A stretch of DNA of 64,000 bases. Source: Enterococcus florum (lineage in GTDB: Bacteria > Bacillota > Bacilli > Lactobacillales > Enterococcaceae). Under the pieces are notes generated by a model. That model ran no database searches, was not told the origin of the DNA, and was given only the letters and a program-made list of their open reading frames with translations. Within the stretch, counting starts at the first letter, position 1. Every line of letters starts with the position of its first letter. Shown one piece after another: positions 1-8,219 of the stretch. The translations under genes were made by a program, and so were the position numbers. The DNA is taken from contig NZ_BJCC01000005.1 in NCBI RefSeq assembly GCF_004309355.1, positions 41,853 through 105,852 of the forward strand. Reading direction: 5' to 3'.

Positions 1-94
1 GTGCACTCACGTTTCCCCAGGTATACTTGATCAGTCCTTGCTTCGGCAGCTCCAAATTGGCTTGAAAAACCTCTTCCTTTAATTGTTCTAACAT
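1..94 (-). CDS. araD: L-ribulose-5-phosphate 4-epimerase, N-terminal part (cut by window edge)
   Basis: Only the first 31 codons are visible; the gene runs off the left edge. The reading [17 protein letters not shown] is the typical N-terminus of AraD, a class II aldolase-family, metal-dependent epimerase that turns L-ribulose 5-phosphate into D-xylulose 5-phosphate. The start is ATG with AAGGAGG seven bases upstream. It follows araB by 12 bases on the same strand, so the two are co-transcribed. Identity rests on this short stretch plus the araB/araR context. Confidence 0.85.
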   Translation of the reverse strand, partial: MLEQLKEEVFQANLELPKQGLIKYTWGNVSA

Positions 95-106
95 TCAACG
101 TCCTCC

Positions 107-1714
107 TTAATTCAATGCGTTTATCGCAGTTCGTTCAATCGACAGCCCTGTTTCATAACGCTTGATAAACTGTTCAAAACCAGCAATGTCTTCCTTCGTA
201 GGTACGACAGTCTCCCCTTTTGCTTCAGAGAAGACTTTTTGCTCCAAAAAGTCTTCCAACGACAGCTTCTCATGCTCAAGCAAATAGGAAGCCAAGAGAG
301 CAATCCCCCAAGCACCGCCTTCTCCAGCAGTTTCCATTACCGTAACGGGCGCTTCCATTGCCGAAGCTAAGATTCGCTGTCCCACTTCCGGTGTCTTGAA
401 AATCCCGCCATGTCCAACCAATTTATCGATCTGAATATTCTCCTTTTTCAGAATCTCCATTCCGATACGCATCGCGCCAAACGCACTGGAGAGATGAAGA
501 CGCATGAAATTTGCCAGAGTGAATGCACTGTCTGGTTTTCGAACGAACAGCGGTCTGCCTTGATCCATCCCCGTAATATTCTCGCCGGAATAGTACCCAT
601 ACGAGAGCAGACCGCCGCAATCCGGTTCACCCTTCAAAGCCTCTTGAAACAAGGTGTTGTATAATTTTTCTGCACTGATTTCAAGACCCAGACTTTCGGA
701 AAACTCTTTGAACAGCTTGATCCAGGCATTGATCTCAGAAGAGCAGTTGTTCGTATGGACCATGGCAACAAGATCCCCACTCGGTGTTGTGACCAGATCA
801 ATCTCAGGATGGACTTCGCTCAGGTCCCTTTCTAAAACGATCATAGCAAACGCCGAGGTTCCTGCTGAAACATTGCCGGTCCGCTTGCCGACGCTATTCG
901 TCGCCACCATTCCGGTCCCGGCATCGCCTTCTGGCGGGCAAAGCGGGATCCCCGCTTGCAATGTTCCTGTGGGGTCCAAAAGATATGCGCCCTCTTTTGT
1001 CAGTGTTCCCGCAGCCTGACCAGCCACTAATACCTCAGGCAACAGCTGATTTACATCTACTGGGACGCCTTCCGCCTGTGCGAGATCATTAAAAATAGCG
1101 GTCATTCGTTGATCGTACTTCTGTGTTTGACTGTCGATCGGAAACATTCCAGACGCATCCCCAACACCCAAAACCTTTTGTCCGGTCAATTGCCAATGAA
1201 TGTAGCCAGCCAGGGTCGTAAAAAAGTCAATCTCCTTCACATGCGGTTCCTTATTTAAGATGGCCTGATACAAATGGGCAATGCTCCAGCGCTGCGGAAT
1301 ATTGTAGTCCAGCGCCTCCGTCAAACGCGTCTCCGCTTCTGCAGTCATTGCATTTCGCCACGTTCGAAAAGGTACTAAAAGCTTTTCTTCTCGGTTAAAA
1401 ACCAGATAACCATGCATCATCGCACTAAATCCTATCGATCCGATGGTCGTCAAGGTTTCACCATAGACTTCAAAAACCTCTGTTGCCATTTTTCGATAGC
1501 TGACACGTAAGCCCTTCCAAATATCCTCTAACGAATAAGTCCAGATTCCGTCCTCCAATCGATTCTCCCAATCATAGCTGCCACCTGCGATTGGTGTGCG
1601 ATCAGATCCAATCAAGACTGCCTTGACACGCGTAGAACCAAACTCAATACCTAAAGATGTCCGGCCATCTATAATATCCAGCTTGGTTTCAACAATTCTT
1701 TCCTCTGTTTTAAT
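107..1714 (-). CDS. araB: Ribulokinase (FGGY family), apparent ATT start codon
   Basis: Phosphorylates L-ribulose with ATP in L-arabinose breakdown. The N-terminal phosphate-binding stretch [15 protein letters not shown], a central GDASGMFP, the ATP-site [11 protein letters not shown] and [13 protein letters not shown] near the C-terminus are FGGY features in the expected order, and the length of about 535 residues is usual. The open frame extends back to an ATG at 1807, but that start would lie upstream of the promoter and inside an operator. No ATG, GTG or TTG lies between the promoter and the conserved domain in this frame. A strong GAGGAGG at 1723-1729 is followed after 8 bases by ATT (1712-1714), which is therefore the best start (sequence then [10 protein letters not shown]). 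The gene identity is firm; the start is inference. Confidence 0.9.
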   Translation of the reverse strand: MKTEERIVETKLDIIDGRTSLGIEFGSTRVKAVLIGSDRTPIAGGSYDWENRLEDGIWTYSLEDIWKGLRVSYRKMATEVFEVYGETLTTIGSIGFSAMMHGYLVFNREEKLLVPFRTWRNAMTAEAETRLTEALDYNIPQRWSIAHLYQAILNKEPHVKEIDFFTTLAGYIHWQLTGQKVLGVGDASGMFPIDSQTQKYDQRMTAIFNDLAQAEGVPVDVNQLLPEVLVAGQAAGTLTKEGAYLLDPTGTLQAGIPLCPPEGDAGTGMVATNSVGKRTGNVSAGTSAFAMIVLERDLSEVHPEIDLVTTPSGDLVAMVHTNNCSSEINAWIKLFKEFSESLGLEISAEKLYNTLFQEALKGEPDCGGLLSYGYYSGENITGMDQGRPLFVRKPDSAFTLANFMRLHLSSAFGAMRIGMEILKKENIQIDKLVGHGGIFKTPEVGQRILASAMEAPVTVMETAGEGGAWGIALLASYLLEHEKLSLEDFLEQKVFSEAKGETVVPTKEDIAGFEQFIKRYETGLSIERTAINALN

Positions 1715-1751
1715 AGGAATCGCCTCCTCATTTTTCCTAAATGATACAACT

Positions 1752-1780
1752 AGTATATAATTTATGTACGTACATGTCAA
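1752..1780 (-). promoter_or_regulatory. araB promoter (TTGACA, 17 bp, TATACT)
   Basis: On the minus strand a perfect -35 TTGACA (1775-1780) is separated by 17 bp from -10 TATACT (1752-1757). Transcription would start near 1745, giving a leader of about 30 bases before the GAGGAGG site of araB. An AraR-type operator fills the spacer. Confidence 0.85.
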
Positions 1781-1807
1781 TATGATAATTAATATTTGTA
1801 CGTACAT
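1764..1807. promoter_or_regulatory. Two AraR-type operators
   Basis: ATGTACGTACAT (1764-1775) is a perfect palindrome inside the promoter spacer, and TTGTACGTACAT (1796-1807) is a second copy. Centres are 32 bp apart, about three helical turns. Both match the core of the Bacillus subtilis AraR site (ATTTGTACGTACAAAT). Paired sites on one helix face suggest cooperative binding by two AraR dimers; arabinose would release them. Confidence 0.85.
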
Positions 1808-1814
1808 AAAAGCG

Positions 1815-1844
1815 CAAAAAAATAGCCTCTTTAAAAGAGACTAC
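1815..1844 (-). terminator. araR terminator
   Basis: On the minus strand TAGTCTCTTT pairs with AAAGAGGCTA (one G-T wobble) and is followed by seven T. It lies just after the araR stop and insulates it from araB. Confidence 0.8.
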
Positions 1845-1854
1845 TTTGATCTGA

Positions 1855-2928
1855 TTAGGATGAGACAGAATCTCGTTCCACTATCTGCGGCTCATATAAA
1901 ATATCTGCTTGCCGTTTGCCCGTTTCAATCGTTGTCACAATCCATTCCGCGGCATCCCTGCCCATTTGTTCCTTTGGATGTGTTAGGGTCGTCAGTTTCA
2001 CTGCGCCGACTTTGCTTAGCGCGGAATCATCATTGCCAATGATGGACAGCGCCTCTGGAATCTGATACCCTTCTTCCACTAAACGATCCAGCAGGAGACT
2101 AGCGATCTGATCGTTGTAGCAGACTAAGCCTGTGATTGTTTCTGCTTTAAGACGCTCTTTGACCATCTTAGGAACCTGTTTTCGCGTCTCGGTCGTGTAA
2201 GTAATGATATCTTCAGGAGCAAATTGGATATCATATTGTTCACACGCTTGGATGAAGCCCTTCATCCGGTATTTCCCCTGCAAGTCATCAATCTTAGTGA
2301 CCAGCAGCAAATTTTCGTGCTGCTGTCGGATCAAATGTTCTGTCGCCAAAAAGCCCACCTTTACATCATCTACGCAGAGCGAAGCTGCATCCAGCTCTTC
2401 ATAGACTGCATTGATCATCACCATGGGGATTCCCTGCTCCCGCAACTGTACGTACAAAGCCAGGTTGGGATTGTATTGATTGCTTTTCGTAGGTTCAACA
2501 ATTAGACCATCCACACCGAACTGGATCATTTTCTCCAAGCAGGCTTTTTCCTGCTGGTAATCATTGTTGGTACTTGCTAAAAGCAGTGAATAGCCTTGTT
2601 GACTCAAGCCTTTTTCAATCCCACGGATAATCGAGGGGAAAATATAATCAGAGAGATACGTGGTGATCACTCCAATAGTTTTTTGCTGGTTTTTATTCGC
2701 ACTGCGTTTTTTATAGGCATCATCCACATAGGTCCCAGATCCTTTTTCCTTTCGCAGATACCCTTCGTTCACTAAGGTTGCGATGGCCTGTCTGACCGTA
2801 TGACGGCTGACATCGTAATCCTTTTGCAGCTGAAGCTCTGGAGAAATCGCCTCATGCAGCCCAATCTCTCCAGAGATGATCTTGGCTTTGATCTCATCTG
2901 CGATTCTTTGATATTTGGTTTTGTTCAT
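1855..2928 (-). CDS. araR: Arabinose operon repressor, GntR-type DNA-binding domain with LacI-type sensor
   Basis: The N-terminus (about residues 1-70) is a GntR winged helix (YQRIADEIKAKI, DVSRHTVRQAIATLVNEGYL, KGSGTYV), joined to a periplasmic-binding-protein-like LacI/GalR effector domain starting near KTIGVITTYLSDYIFP. This GntR-LacI fusion defines AraR, which represses arabinose genes until L-arabinose binds. I start at ATG 2928 (MNKTKYQ) rather than the upstream ATG at 3000, because the GntR domain begins directly there and the upstream extension contains the likely promoter. It is divergent in function but co-directional with araBD, and is separated from them by its own terminator. Confidence 0.92.
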   Translation of the reverse strand: MNKTKYQRIADEIKAKIISGEIGLHEAISPELQLQKDYDVSRHTVRQAIATLVNEGYLRKEKGSGTYVDDAYKKRSANKNQQKTIGVITTYLSDYIFPSIIRGIEKGLSQQGYSLLLASTNNDYQQEKACLEKMIQFGVDGLIVEPTKSNQYNPNLALYVQLREQGIPMVMINAVYEELDAASLCVDDVKVGFLATEHLIRQQHENLLLVTKIDDLQGKYRMKGFIQACEQYDIQFAPEDIITYTTETRKQVPKMVKERLKAETITGLVCYNDQIASLLLDRLVEEGYQIPEALSIIGNDDSALSKVGAVKLTTLTHPKEQMGRDAAEWIVTTIETGKRQADILYEPQIVERDSVSS

Positions 2929-2980
2929 TCTACATCCGCCTGCTCTTTCCGTCAAAAATATGTCCGAACAATTTTTGTCT

Positions 2981-2990
2981 ATTGTAGCAT
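2981..2990 (-). promoter_or_regulatory. Candidate araR promoter (extended -10)
   Basis: On the minus strand TGCTACAAT is an extended -10 element (TG, one base, TACAAT at 2981-2986), about 50 bases upstream of the araR ATG. No clear -35 is seen. Confidence 0.4.
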
Positions 2991-3018
2991 ATTCAGGCAA
3001 CTATAGGGTAGATCTCTG

Positions 3019-3050
3019 AAAAAAGAGAGCAGTCTCTTTCCCCTGCTCTC
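3019..3050 (-). terminator. Rho-independent terminator
   Basis: Minus strand: GAGAGCAG, 10-base loop, CTGCTCTC, then TTTTTT. It sits 10 bases after the stop of the broken membrane-protein gene and upstream of araR. Confidence 0.85.
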
Positions 3051-3059
3051 AGATTATGC

Positions 3060-3390
3060 TTAATTCGTATTTTCTTGTCGTCTTATTTCCAGCTCACGAA
3101 TGATTATAGACCCATTTTTTTCAAATCTGAAATAGCTCATCATAATGACTGCTCCTCCCACGAAAAACATCGCTGGTAAAAATGACCAAGCCGGAAAAAG
3201 AAAACCTTCATCAACCAGAATCGACAGCATTCAACTTTGGCATCGTGCTGCAACTCCGGATAAAGAAAATCATGAAGCGATTGCAGCAGCCAATGTCAAT
3301 AAAAAAGGACTGCTGACTGGCAACAATCCAACAAAGGCATTGAAGAAGAGAAAAAAGCACAAAAAAAGAAAGCGCAAGTAACAGCGCTCT
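3060..3390 (-). pseudogene. Broken small membrane protein gene (two in-frame TGA)
   Basis: One minus-strand frame reads as a hydrophobic small membrane protein: NAFVGLLPVSSPFLLTLAAA, then a TGA, FSLSGVAARCQS, a second TGA directly before an ATG, then MLSILVDEGFLFPAWSFLPA and a helix AMFFVGGAVIMMSYF with a charged tail ending EIRRQENTN. Transmembrane-like composition continues across both stops, and a good terminator follows, so this reads as a decayed gene rather than chance. The last 56 codons (from the ATG) could still be translated. The intact family is not recognised with certainty; a DUF3955-like protein is possible. Confidence 0.45.
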
Positions 3391-3438
3391 TTGATGAAAC
3401 AAGGGACTAGGATCTATTTTCAGTCGCGGAAGGTTGAG

Positions 3439-3909
3439 CTAGTTTTCCTGTAAAAAACTTTTTGTCGAGACGACGTTTACACCAAGTTTCGCAAGCTTTG
3501 TATTCCAGATGCCGCGCATTGGTTTGAGCACCGAATCATGGGCATCCTCGATCAAGGTAGTCGGGAAGTTTTCAGCAAGTGCACCTTTACAGGTGTGCTG
3601 TACACACGCATTGCTCATCAGTCCAACGACCACAAATGCTTCAATGCGCTGCTCTGCAACCAATTTGGTGAAGTCCGCTGACGTGAACGCATTGGGTTTG
3701 TGTTTTAAAACGATAGGGTCCATCTCTCTTTTGTTGACTCTGGGAGAAACTTCCCCATATCCGGCCTGTTTGATAAAAATCACCGGAAGGCCCCGTTGAT
3801 GAAAAGCATCAATCAAGGCATTAACGTTGGCCAAAAAAACCGTCTTCCCCATAAGCGGTGCCAGTGTTCCTTTTTGAATATCGATCACTATTAGCGCCTT
3901 TTTTGTCAT
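3439..3909 (-). CDS. Cysteine hydrolase, isochorismatase-like family
   Basis: A 156-residue single-domain protein with the family's catalytic triad in place: Asp10 (ALIVIDIQKG), Lys71 (KHKPNAF) and nucleophile Cys102 (GLMSNACVQHT). Such enzymes hydrolyse amides or related bonds (nicotinamidase, ureidoacrylate or carbamoyl hydrolases); the substrate cannot be told from sequence. Start ATG has GAAGGAAG upstream. It stands alone between a decayed gene and a small membrane protein, so context gives no pathway. Confidence 0.85.
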   Translation of the reverse strand: MTKKALIVIDIQKGTLAPLMGKTVFLANVNALIDAFHQRGLPVIFIKQAGYGEVSPRVNKREMDPIVLKHKPNAFTSADFTKLVAEQRIEAFVVVGLMSNACVQHTCKGALAENFPTTLIEDAHDSVLKPMRGIWNTKLAKLGVNVVSTKSFLQEN

Positions 3910-3943
3910 GTTCTTCCTTCTTTCTTTTTGAATGAATGCTTCT

Positions 3944-4426
3944 TCAGTGACCTCGAATATCGTTTTGTGTCACTGCATCGTAATATCCACCAACAATATA
4001 ATGCCCTTCCGAGTCGAAAAAATCTTCCAGATGCTTGAATTGAATAAACGAAAGAGACTCCGGGTATCGAGCATCCAGTTGTTCCCCTACTTGCCACAAT
4101 ATAGGGTTGGATGCTTCTCGGGGCAACGGGTTCTTTGCCAACCAATTAGCCAACTCTTCTTTCGATAATTCTGATTTCAACAATGCCCCGCTCCAAATTT
4201 CGACATGATTTCCCGTTCCTGTGGTGTTGCCGCAAAAGTGGGTAGTTTCAACCAGTTCGGTTTGCGGAGGCAGCTGGAATGTCTGATACGCTTTTTCTAT
4301 TCTTTCAGCTTTAGCGTTGTTGATCCACGGGCAAATGAATAAAAAACCGCCTAAATAAAGTACAGGGATCACCAGGATGAAGATAGCAACTGTTAACAAA
4401 CTCTTATTGATTCTGCTCATTGGCAT
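3944..4426 (-). CDS. Hypothetical membrane-anchored protein
   Basis: About 160 residues: one N-terminal transmembrane helix (LLTVAIFILVIPVLYLGGFL), then a polar domain probably outside the cell with one Cys (THFCGNTTGTGNHVEIWSG) and an acidic C-terminus (FDSEGHYIVGGYYDAVTQ). I do not recognise the family. The start is uncertain: ATG 4426 has AGGAAGG five bases upstream; an in-frame TTG at 4486 also has a strong GGAGGAGGGGAG upstream and would add 20 charged residues. The stop lies 34 bases before the hydrolase start on the same strand, so the two may be co-transcribed. Confidence 0.65.
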   Translation of the reverse strand: MPMSRINKSLLTVAIFILVIPVLYLGGFLFICPWINNAKAERIEKAYQTFQLPPQTELVETTHFCGNTTGTGNHVEIWSGALLKSELSKEELANWLAKNPLPREASNPILWQVGEQLDARYPESLSFIQFKHLEDFFDSEGHYIVGGYYDAVTQNDIRGH

Positions 4427-4486
4427 CGTTTCCTTCCTGTTTTTATCCGCTTCGATCATTTCACTGGTACCTGCCCTGTTTTTCAA

Positions 4487-4840
4487 CCAGCATTCTCCCC
4501 TCCTCCGACAAGTTCCTATTGATCAAACGTTTCGTATTCCCCGTCGGTTCTCCGTTCGTTCCCCCCATAGAAATCTGATAGAAAGGTGCATGTCCTTGGC
4601 GGCTAATAGGCTTTTTTTAGCAGCTGAATGCTTCAGGAAAACATTCTTTTTCTTCAAGTGCTGCCGGATCAAAGACCGCATACCGCAGTTAGCTGTCCTG
4701 AACGTTTAGTCGGTTTCGAAGTCACGCGTTCATTTTCAGCCTTCTCTTAGTCTCTTCCTCTATTCTAGCACTTCGAAAAATGTTTGTTCGTGTATTTTCT
4801 AAATAATCCTGCAAAAAGCCGATTGCATGATTCAACGAAC
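4487..4840. other. Intergenic stretch, no gene seen
   Basis: No frame with plausible coding content. It must contain the promoter of the membrane-protein gene to its left; I see no clear -35/-10 pair. Confidence 0.4.
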
Positions 4841-4877
4841 AAAAAGACCGCTGGAAAAAATACCCAGCGGTCTTTTA
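4841..4877 (-). terminator. Terminator of the AraC-type regulator gene
   Basis: AAAAGACCGCTGG pairs with CCAGCGGTCTTTT around a short A-rich loop. With T runs on both strands it can work in both directions, mainly for the regulator gene ending at 4900. Confidence 0.8.
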
Positions 4878-4899
4878 CTCGTTCATCAACAATCAAAGC

Positions 4900-5919
4900 T
4901 TATTTAGAATCCATAATTTTAGGAAGCGTGTTGCGAAATTTAGACGGTGATGTATGTTCCTTTTTATTAAACAAATAGAAAAAGTGACTCGCATTGGCAA
5001 TTCCGATTTCTTGACTAATTTCATCAATACTCAGCTTCGTTGTCACCAGCAGTTCTTTGGCAATCTGGATCCGGTGTTCGATCAAATAATCGATCGGCGG
5101 TTGCCCGATGTATTTCTTAAACTCTCTGGACAAATGGTATTTACTAAAGTTGAACTGCTGGGATAAAAAATCTAATGTAATGTTTTGCTGATAATGCTGT
5201 TCGATATAGTGTTGGATTTCCTTGATGTAGCGAGGTACCACGTGCTGCTTACGTCGCTTTTTGTCAATTTCCAACCCAATTTCACAAAGAAGCTCGGTCA
5301 CTGTAAAAATGGCGTTCATGCTGATGGCGTTCGCTCCTTCTGCAGCTGGATACAGCAGCTCCCTTAATAACGAACGGAAATGCCCACTGTCAAAAAAAGA
5401 AAATTTGAAGTAGCTTTCCTGCATCATCTGTTTATAAATATGGGAAACCATCTCCCCGGTTGCTCGAATCATGATGGTCCGCCAAGCGTCCTCGGAAGTA
5501 GCAAAATATTTGTGATAATTTTGACAGTTAATGATCGTGCCTTCGTTTGTTCCCAGCGATATCGTTTGTTCTTTAAATGTCACCTTTCCTTTTCCGCTAA
5601 TGGTGTAAAGAATTAGATAGACAGGCGTGTCGGAATGAATAAAAATACCTGAAGCAGGGATATCAACGACAGTGGTCCGCAGTGGTTTGACCGCAGCAAA
5701 TTCAGGGATGTTCGTATACGTGTAAAAACGGGAATGTTCTAGCTTCAATGATTCTGGCAATGTATTTCTCGAGATATGACTGTTGGCAATAGCTTCCTCT
5801 TCTAAAGCATTGGCGATAAATTCATTGGTTAAATAAGAAACATCGAAGGTTTGTTTAATTTCCCCGATCAACAAAGAAGAAAAAAAGGATCTTACATCTT
5901 TTGATTGATTGTCGACCAT
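4900..5919 (-). CDS. AraC family transcriptional regulator
   Basis: A 339-residue protein with an N-terminal cupin-like sensing region (IPASGIFIHSDTPVYLILYT, GTNEGTIINCQNYHKYF) and a C-terminal pair of helix-turn-helix motifs (ITLDFLSQQFNFSKYHLSRE and SIDEISQEIGIANASHFFYL with KEHTSPSKFR). Start ATG is preceded by GGGGGAG. It is divergent from the caiA/etf/caiB-like operon across a 360-bp gap, so it probably activates that operon in response to its substrate. The effector is unknown. Confidence 0.9.
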   Translation of the reverse strand: MVDNQSKDVRSFFSSLLIGEIKQTFDVSYLTNEFIANALEEEAIANSHISRNTLPESLKLEHSRFYTYTNIPEFAAVKPLRTTVVDIPASGIFIHSDTPVYLILYTISGKGKVTFKEQTISLGTNEGTIINCQNYHKYFATSEDAWRTIMIRATGEMVSHIYKQMMQESYFKFSFFDSGHFRSLLRELLYPAAEGANAISMNAIFTVTELLCEIGLEIDKKRRKQHVVPRYIKEIQHYIEQHYQQNITLDFLSQQFNFSKYHLSREFKKYIGQPPIDYLIEHRIQIAKELLVTTKLSIDEISQEIGIANASHFFYLFNKKEHTSPSKFRNTLPKIMDSK

Positions 5920-6279
5920 CTATACTCCCCCTTTTGGTCCGATTGTTCAACTAGTAACAATTTCATTATAAGACAATTTCCCTCCTCCCTTTTTTCGATT
6001 CTCCAAGTAAGCAAGATTCACGATGAAAAAGCAAGATATCGAATACTAATCGTCCATTTTACCTAGACTGTTTTTTCTAAAAATGGTGGATTCCCCCTAA
6101 AAATAAAGAATTCTGCTTAGTCTGTCAATCTCATCTCACTTTTCCTATCTTTCCAAGAATAGACCAATCCTCAAGGAATCAAGCAATATGTCATAGATTT
6201 ACCACAAAATAGTTTATTCACAAGGTAGAAAACGCTTCCTAAAATAAGAGTATAGACAAAAAGAAAGGGGAGGCTATCT
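5920..6279. promoter_or_regulatory. Divergent control region with candidate cre site
   Basis: Non-coding gap between the AraC gene and the enoyl-CoA reduction operon. AGAAAACGCTTCCT (6227-6240) matches 13 of 14 positions of the CcpA cre consensus, next to TAAAAT, which could be a -10 with TTCACA (6217-6222) as -35 at 16 bp. GGGGAGG sits just before the ATG at 6280. Together they suggest carbon catabolite control plus AraC activation. Confidence 0.5.
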
Positions 6280-7407
6280 ATGAATTTTACAGAAGAACAG
6301 GAAATGATCCGAGACATGGTAAGAGAGTTCACAAAAAAGGAAGTAGAGCCGCGTGATGCTTGGATGGACGTCAGCGGGTTTGATCACGACCTGCACAAAA
6401 AAATGAGCGAACTAGGTTTGATGGGAATCCATTTGCCAGAAGCGTATGGCGGAGGTGGCGGAGATGCAGTGACTAGCGCGATCGTTATTCATGAAATCGC
6501 GAAAGGAAGTGCCAGTGAAGCTCTTTTCCTGGATGCGCATTGGTTAGCCGCGGACTGTATCCTGCATCATGGAACAGAAGAACAGAAAAAGAAATATTTG
6601 CCGATGGCGGCGGCTGGCCAAATTTTTGCTTTTGGTTTGACGGAGGCCTGTGCAGGAAGTGATGTCGCTGGAATCAAATCGCAGGCTGTTTCAGAAGGTG
6701 ACAGTTGGATTTTAAACGGCGGGAAAGCGTGGATCACAAATTCAGGTATCGCTGATGTCTATGTCATTTTAGCCAAAACTGAACCGGATGCAGGAGCTCG
6801 CGGGGTTTCAGCCTTTATCGTGGAAGCCGACACACCGGGATTGATCGTCGGCAAGCATGAAAACAAGATGGGGATGCGAGGAACCAGTACCACTGAGCTT
6901 TCCTTCGACAATCTGCGACTGCCAAAGGATGCTTTGCTGGGCAATTTGGGCAGTGGCTTCAAAATTGCCATGATCGCTCTCGATGGCGCTCGTATAAGCA
7001 TCGGGGCTATTTCCGCAGGCCTGTCTGAACATGCGATGCAGCTGGCCAAAAAATATGCAAATGAACGACACACCTTTGGTCAGCCCATTGGCAAGCATCA
7101 AGGGATCATGTTTAAATTCGCGGATATGTCAGCAGGCATCCGAGCAATGACCTTGATGACCTACAATGTAGCCCGTATCAAAGCGGAAGGAAAACGGCAC
7201 ACGCTGGAAGCTGCGGAAGTGAAATTGTTTGGCAGCGAGACTTGCTTTAAGATTTGCAACGAATGCCTGCAAGTATTCGGCGGTTACGGCTACAGCAAAG
7301 AATACCATGTTGAACGCTTTGTACGAGATGCGAAATTGCTGCAAATCGGTGAAGGAACCAGCGAAATCTTGCGGATGCTGATCGGAAGCACCGTATTAGC
7401 ACAGTAG
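6280..7407 (+). CDS. Acyl-CoA dehydrogenase / enoyl-CoA reductase (CaiA- or Bcd-like)
   Basis: A 375-residue flavoprotein of the short-chain acyl-CoA dehydrogenase type: N-terminal helical domain (MNFTEEQEMIRDMVREF), FAD/substrate signature FGLTEACAGSDVAG, GGKAWITNSGIADVY, and the C-terminal GEGTSEILRML, where Glu358 is at the catalytic base position. With EtfAB and a CoA-transferase directly downstream, it most likely works as a reductase, moving electrons from EtfAB onto an enoyl-CoA such as crotonobetainyl-CoA. Overall sequence style is closer to butyryl-CoA dehydrogenases than to E. coli CaiA, so the acyl group is open. Confidence 0.9.
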   Translation: MNFTEEQEMIRDMVREFTKKEVEPRDAWMDVSGFDHDLHKKMSELGLMGIHLPEAYGGGGGDAVTSAIVIHEIAKGSASEALFLDAHWLAADCILHHGTEEQKKKYLPMAAAGQIFAFGLTEACAGSDVAGIKSQAVSEGDSWILNGGKAWITNSGIADVYVILAKTEPDAGARGVSAFIVEADTPGLIVGKHENKMGMRGTSTTELSFDNLRLPKDALLGNLGSGFKIAMIALDGARISIGAISAGLSEHAMQLAKKYANERHTFGQPIGKHQGIMFKFADMSAGIRAMTLMTYNVARIKAEGKRHTLEAAEVKLFGSETCFKICNECLQVFGGYGYSKEYHVERFVRDAKLLQIGEGTSEILRMLIGSTVLAQ

Positions 7408-7423
7408 CAAAAGGAGTTTTCTT

Positions 7424-8209
7424 ATGAATATTGCCGTTTTTATTAAACAAGTCCCAGACACCATTGACGTTAAAATCAATCCAAAAACCGGAAATCTGGA
7501 GCGCGAAGGTATCGAAAGCACGATCAACCTTTTTGATTTGCACGCCATCGAGGCAGCCATTCAATTAAAAGAGCAGCATGGCGGGAAAGTAACCGTACTG
7601 ACTATGGGACCGCTGCAGGCTCAAACTGCTTTGAAAAAGGCCTTGGCTATGGGCTGTGATGAAGCTGTATTGCTGAGTGATCGTAAATTTGCAGGAGCAG
7701 ATACCCTGGCTACGGGATATGTTTTAGCCAAAGCTGCTGAAAAAATCGGACCGCTGGATGTCCTATTATTCGGGCGCCATGCTGTTGATGCGGATACAGG
7801 GCAAACAGGACCGATTGTTGCAAGCTTTTTGGATCTTCCGCAGGTGACCTTTGTTCGGTCAATAACTGTAGACGGCTCTTCGATGATCTGTCAGCGGGCA
7901 CTAGAGCACTGCATTGAGACAGTCAAGGTTTCTTTGCCAGTTTTACTGACCGTGACGAGTGAATTGAACGATCCCCGCTATGCAACTCCGATCAATATCA
8001 TGAAGGCGGGAAAGAAACCGCAATTTATCTGGTCTAGCGAAGAGTTGGGTTGTGATGAAGGCCGGATTGGTCAAGCAGGCTCTCCTTCGATTGTGCGCAA
8101 GATTTATGAGCCGGTGCATGAAACAGGAAACCTGCACCGGATGAATGGAAGTATTGAAGAAATTGCTGCAGCCTTGGTAGATCTTTTCGAGGAGCAGCAT
8201 CTGATTTAG
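7424..8209 (+). CDS. etfB: Electron transfer flavoprotein beta subunit (EtfB/FixA)
   Basis: 261 residues. Starts MNIAVFIKQVPDTIDVKINP, has the AMP-binding region LFGRHAVDADTGQTGPIVA and the family's INLFDLHAIEAA segment. It pairs with the next gene to form the EtfAB dimer that passes electrons one at a time to or from the acyl-CoA dehydrogenase. It lies 16 bases after the dehydrogenase gene with AAAAGGAG upstream. Confidence 0.93.
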   Translation: MNIAVFIKQVPDTIDVKINPKTGNLEREGIESTINLFDLHAIEAAIQLKEQHGGKVTVLTMGPLQAQTALKKALAMGCDEAVLLSDRKFAGADTLATGYVLAKAAEKIGPLDVLLFGRHAVDADTGQTGPIVASFLDLPQVTFVRSITVDGSSMICQRALEHCIETVKVSLPVLLTVTSELNDPRYATPINIMKAGKKPQFIWSSEELGCDEGRIGQAGSPSIVRKIYEPVHETGNLHRMNGSIEEIAAALVDLFEEQHLI

Positions 8210-8219
8210 GAGGTCTTTC

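Noticed and set aside
3145..3381. 78-codon plus-strand frame ending in a Lys/Arg-rich tail
   Set aside because: It is the antisense of a hydrophobic decayed gene; the basic tail mirrors T-rich codons on the other strand.
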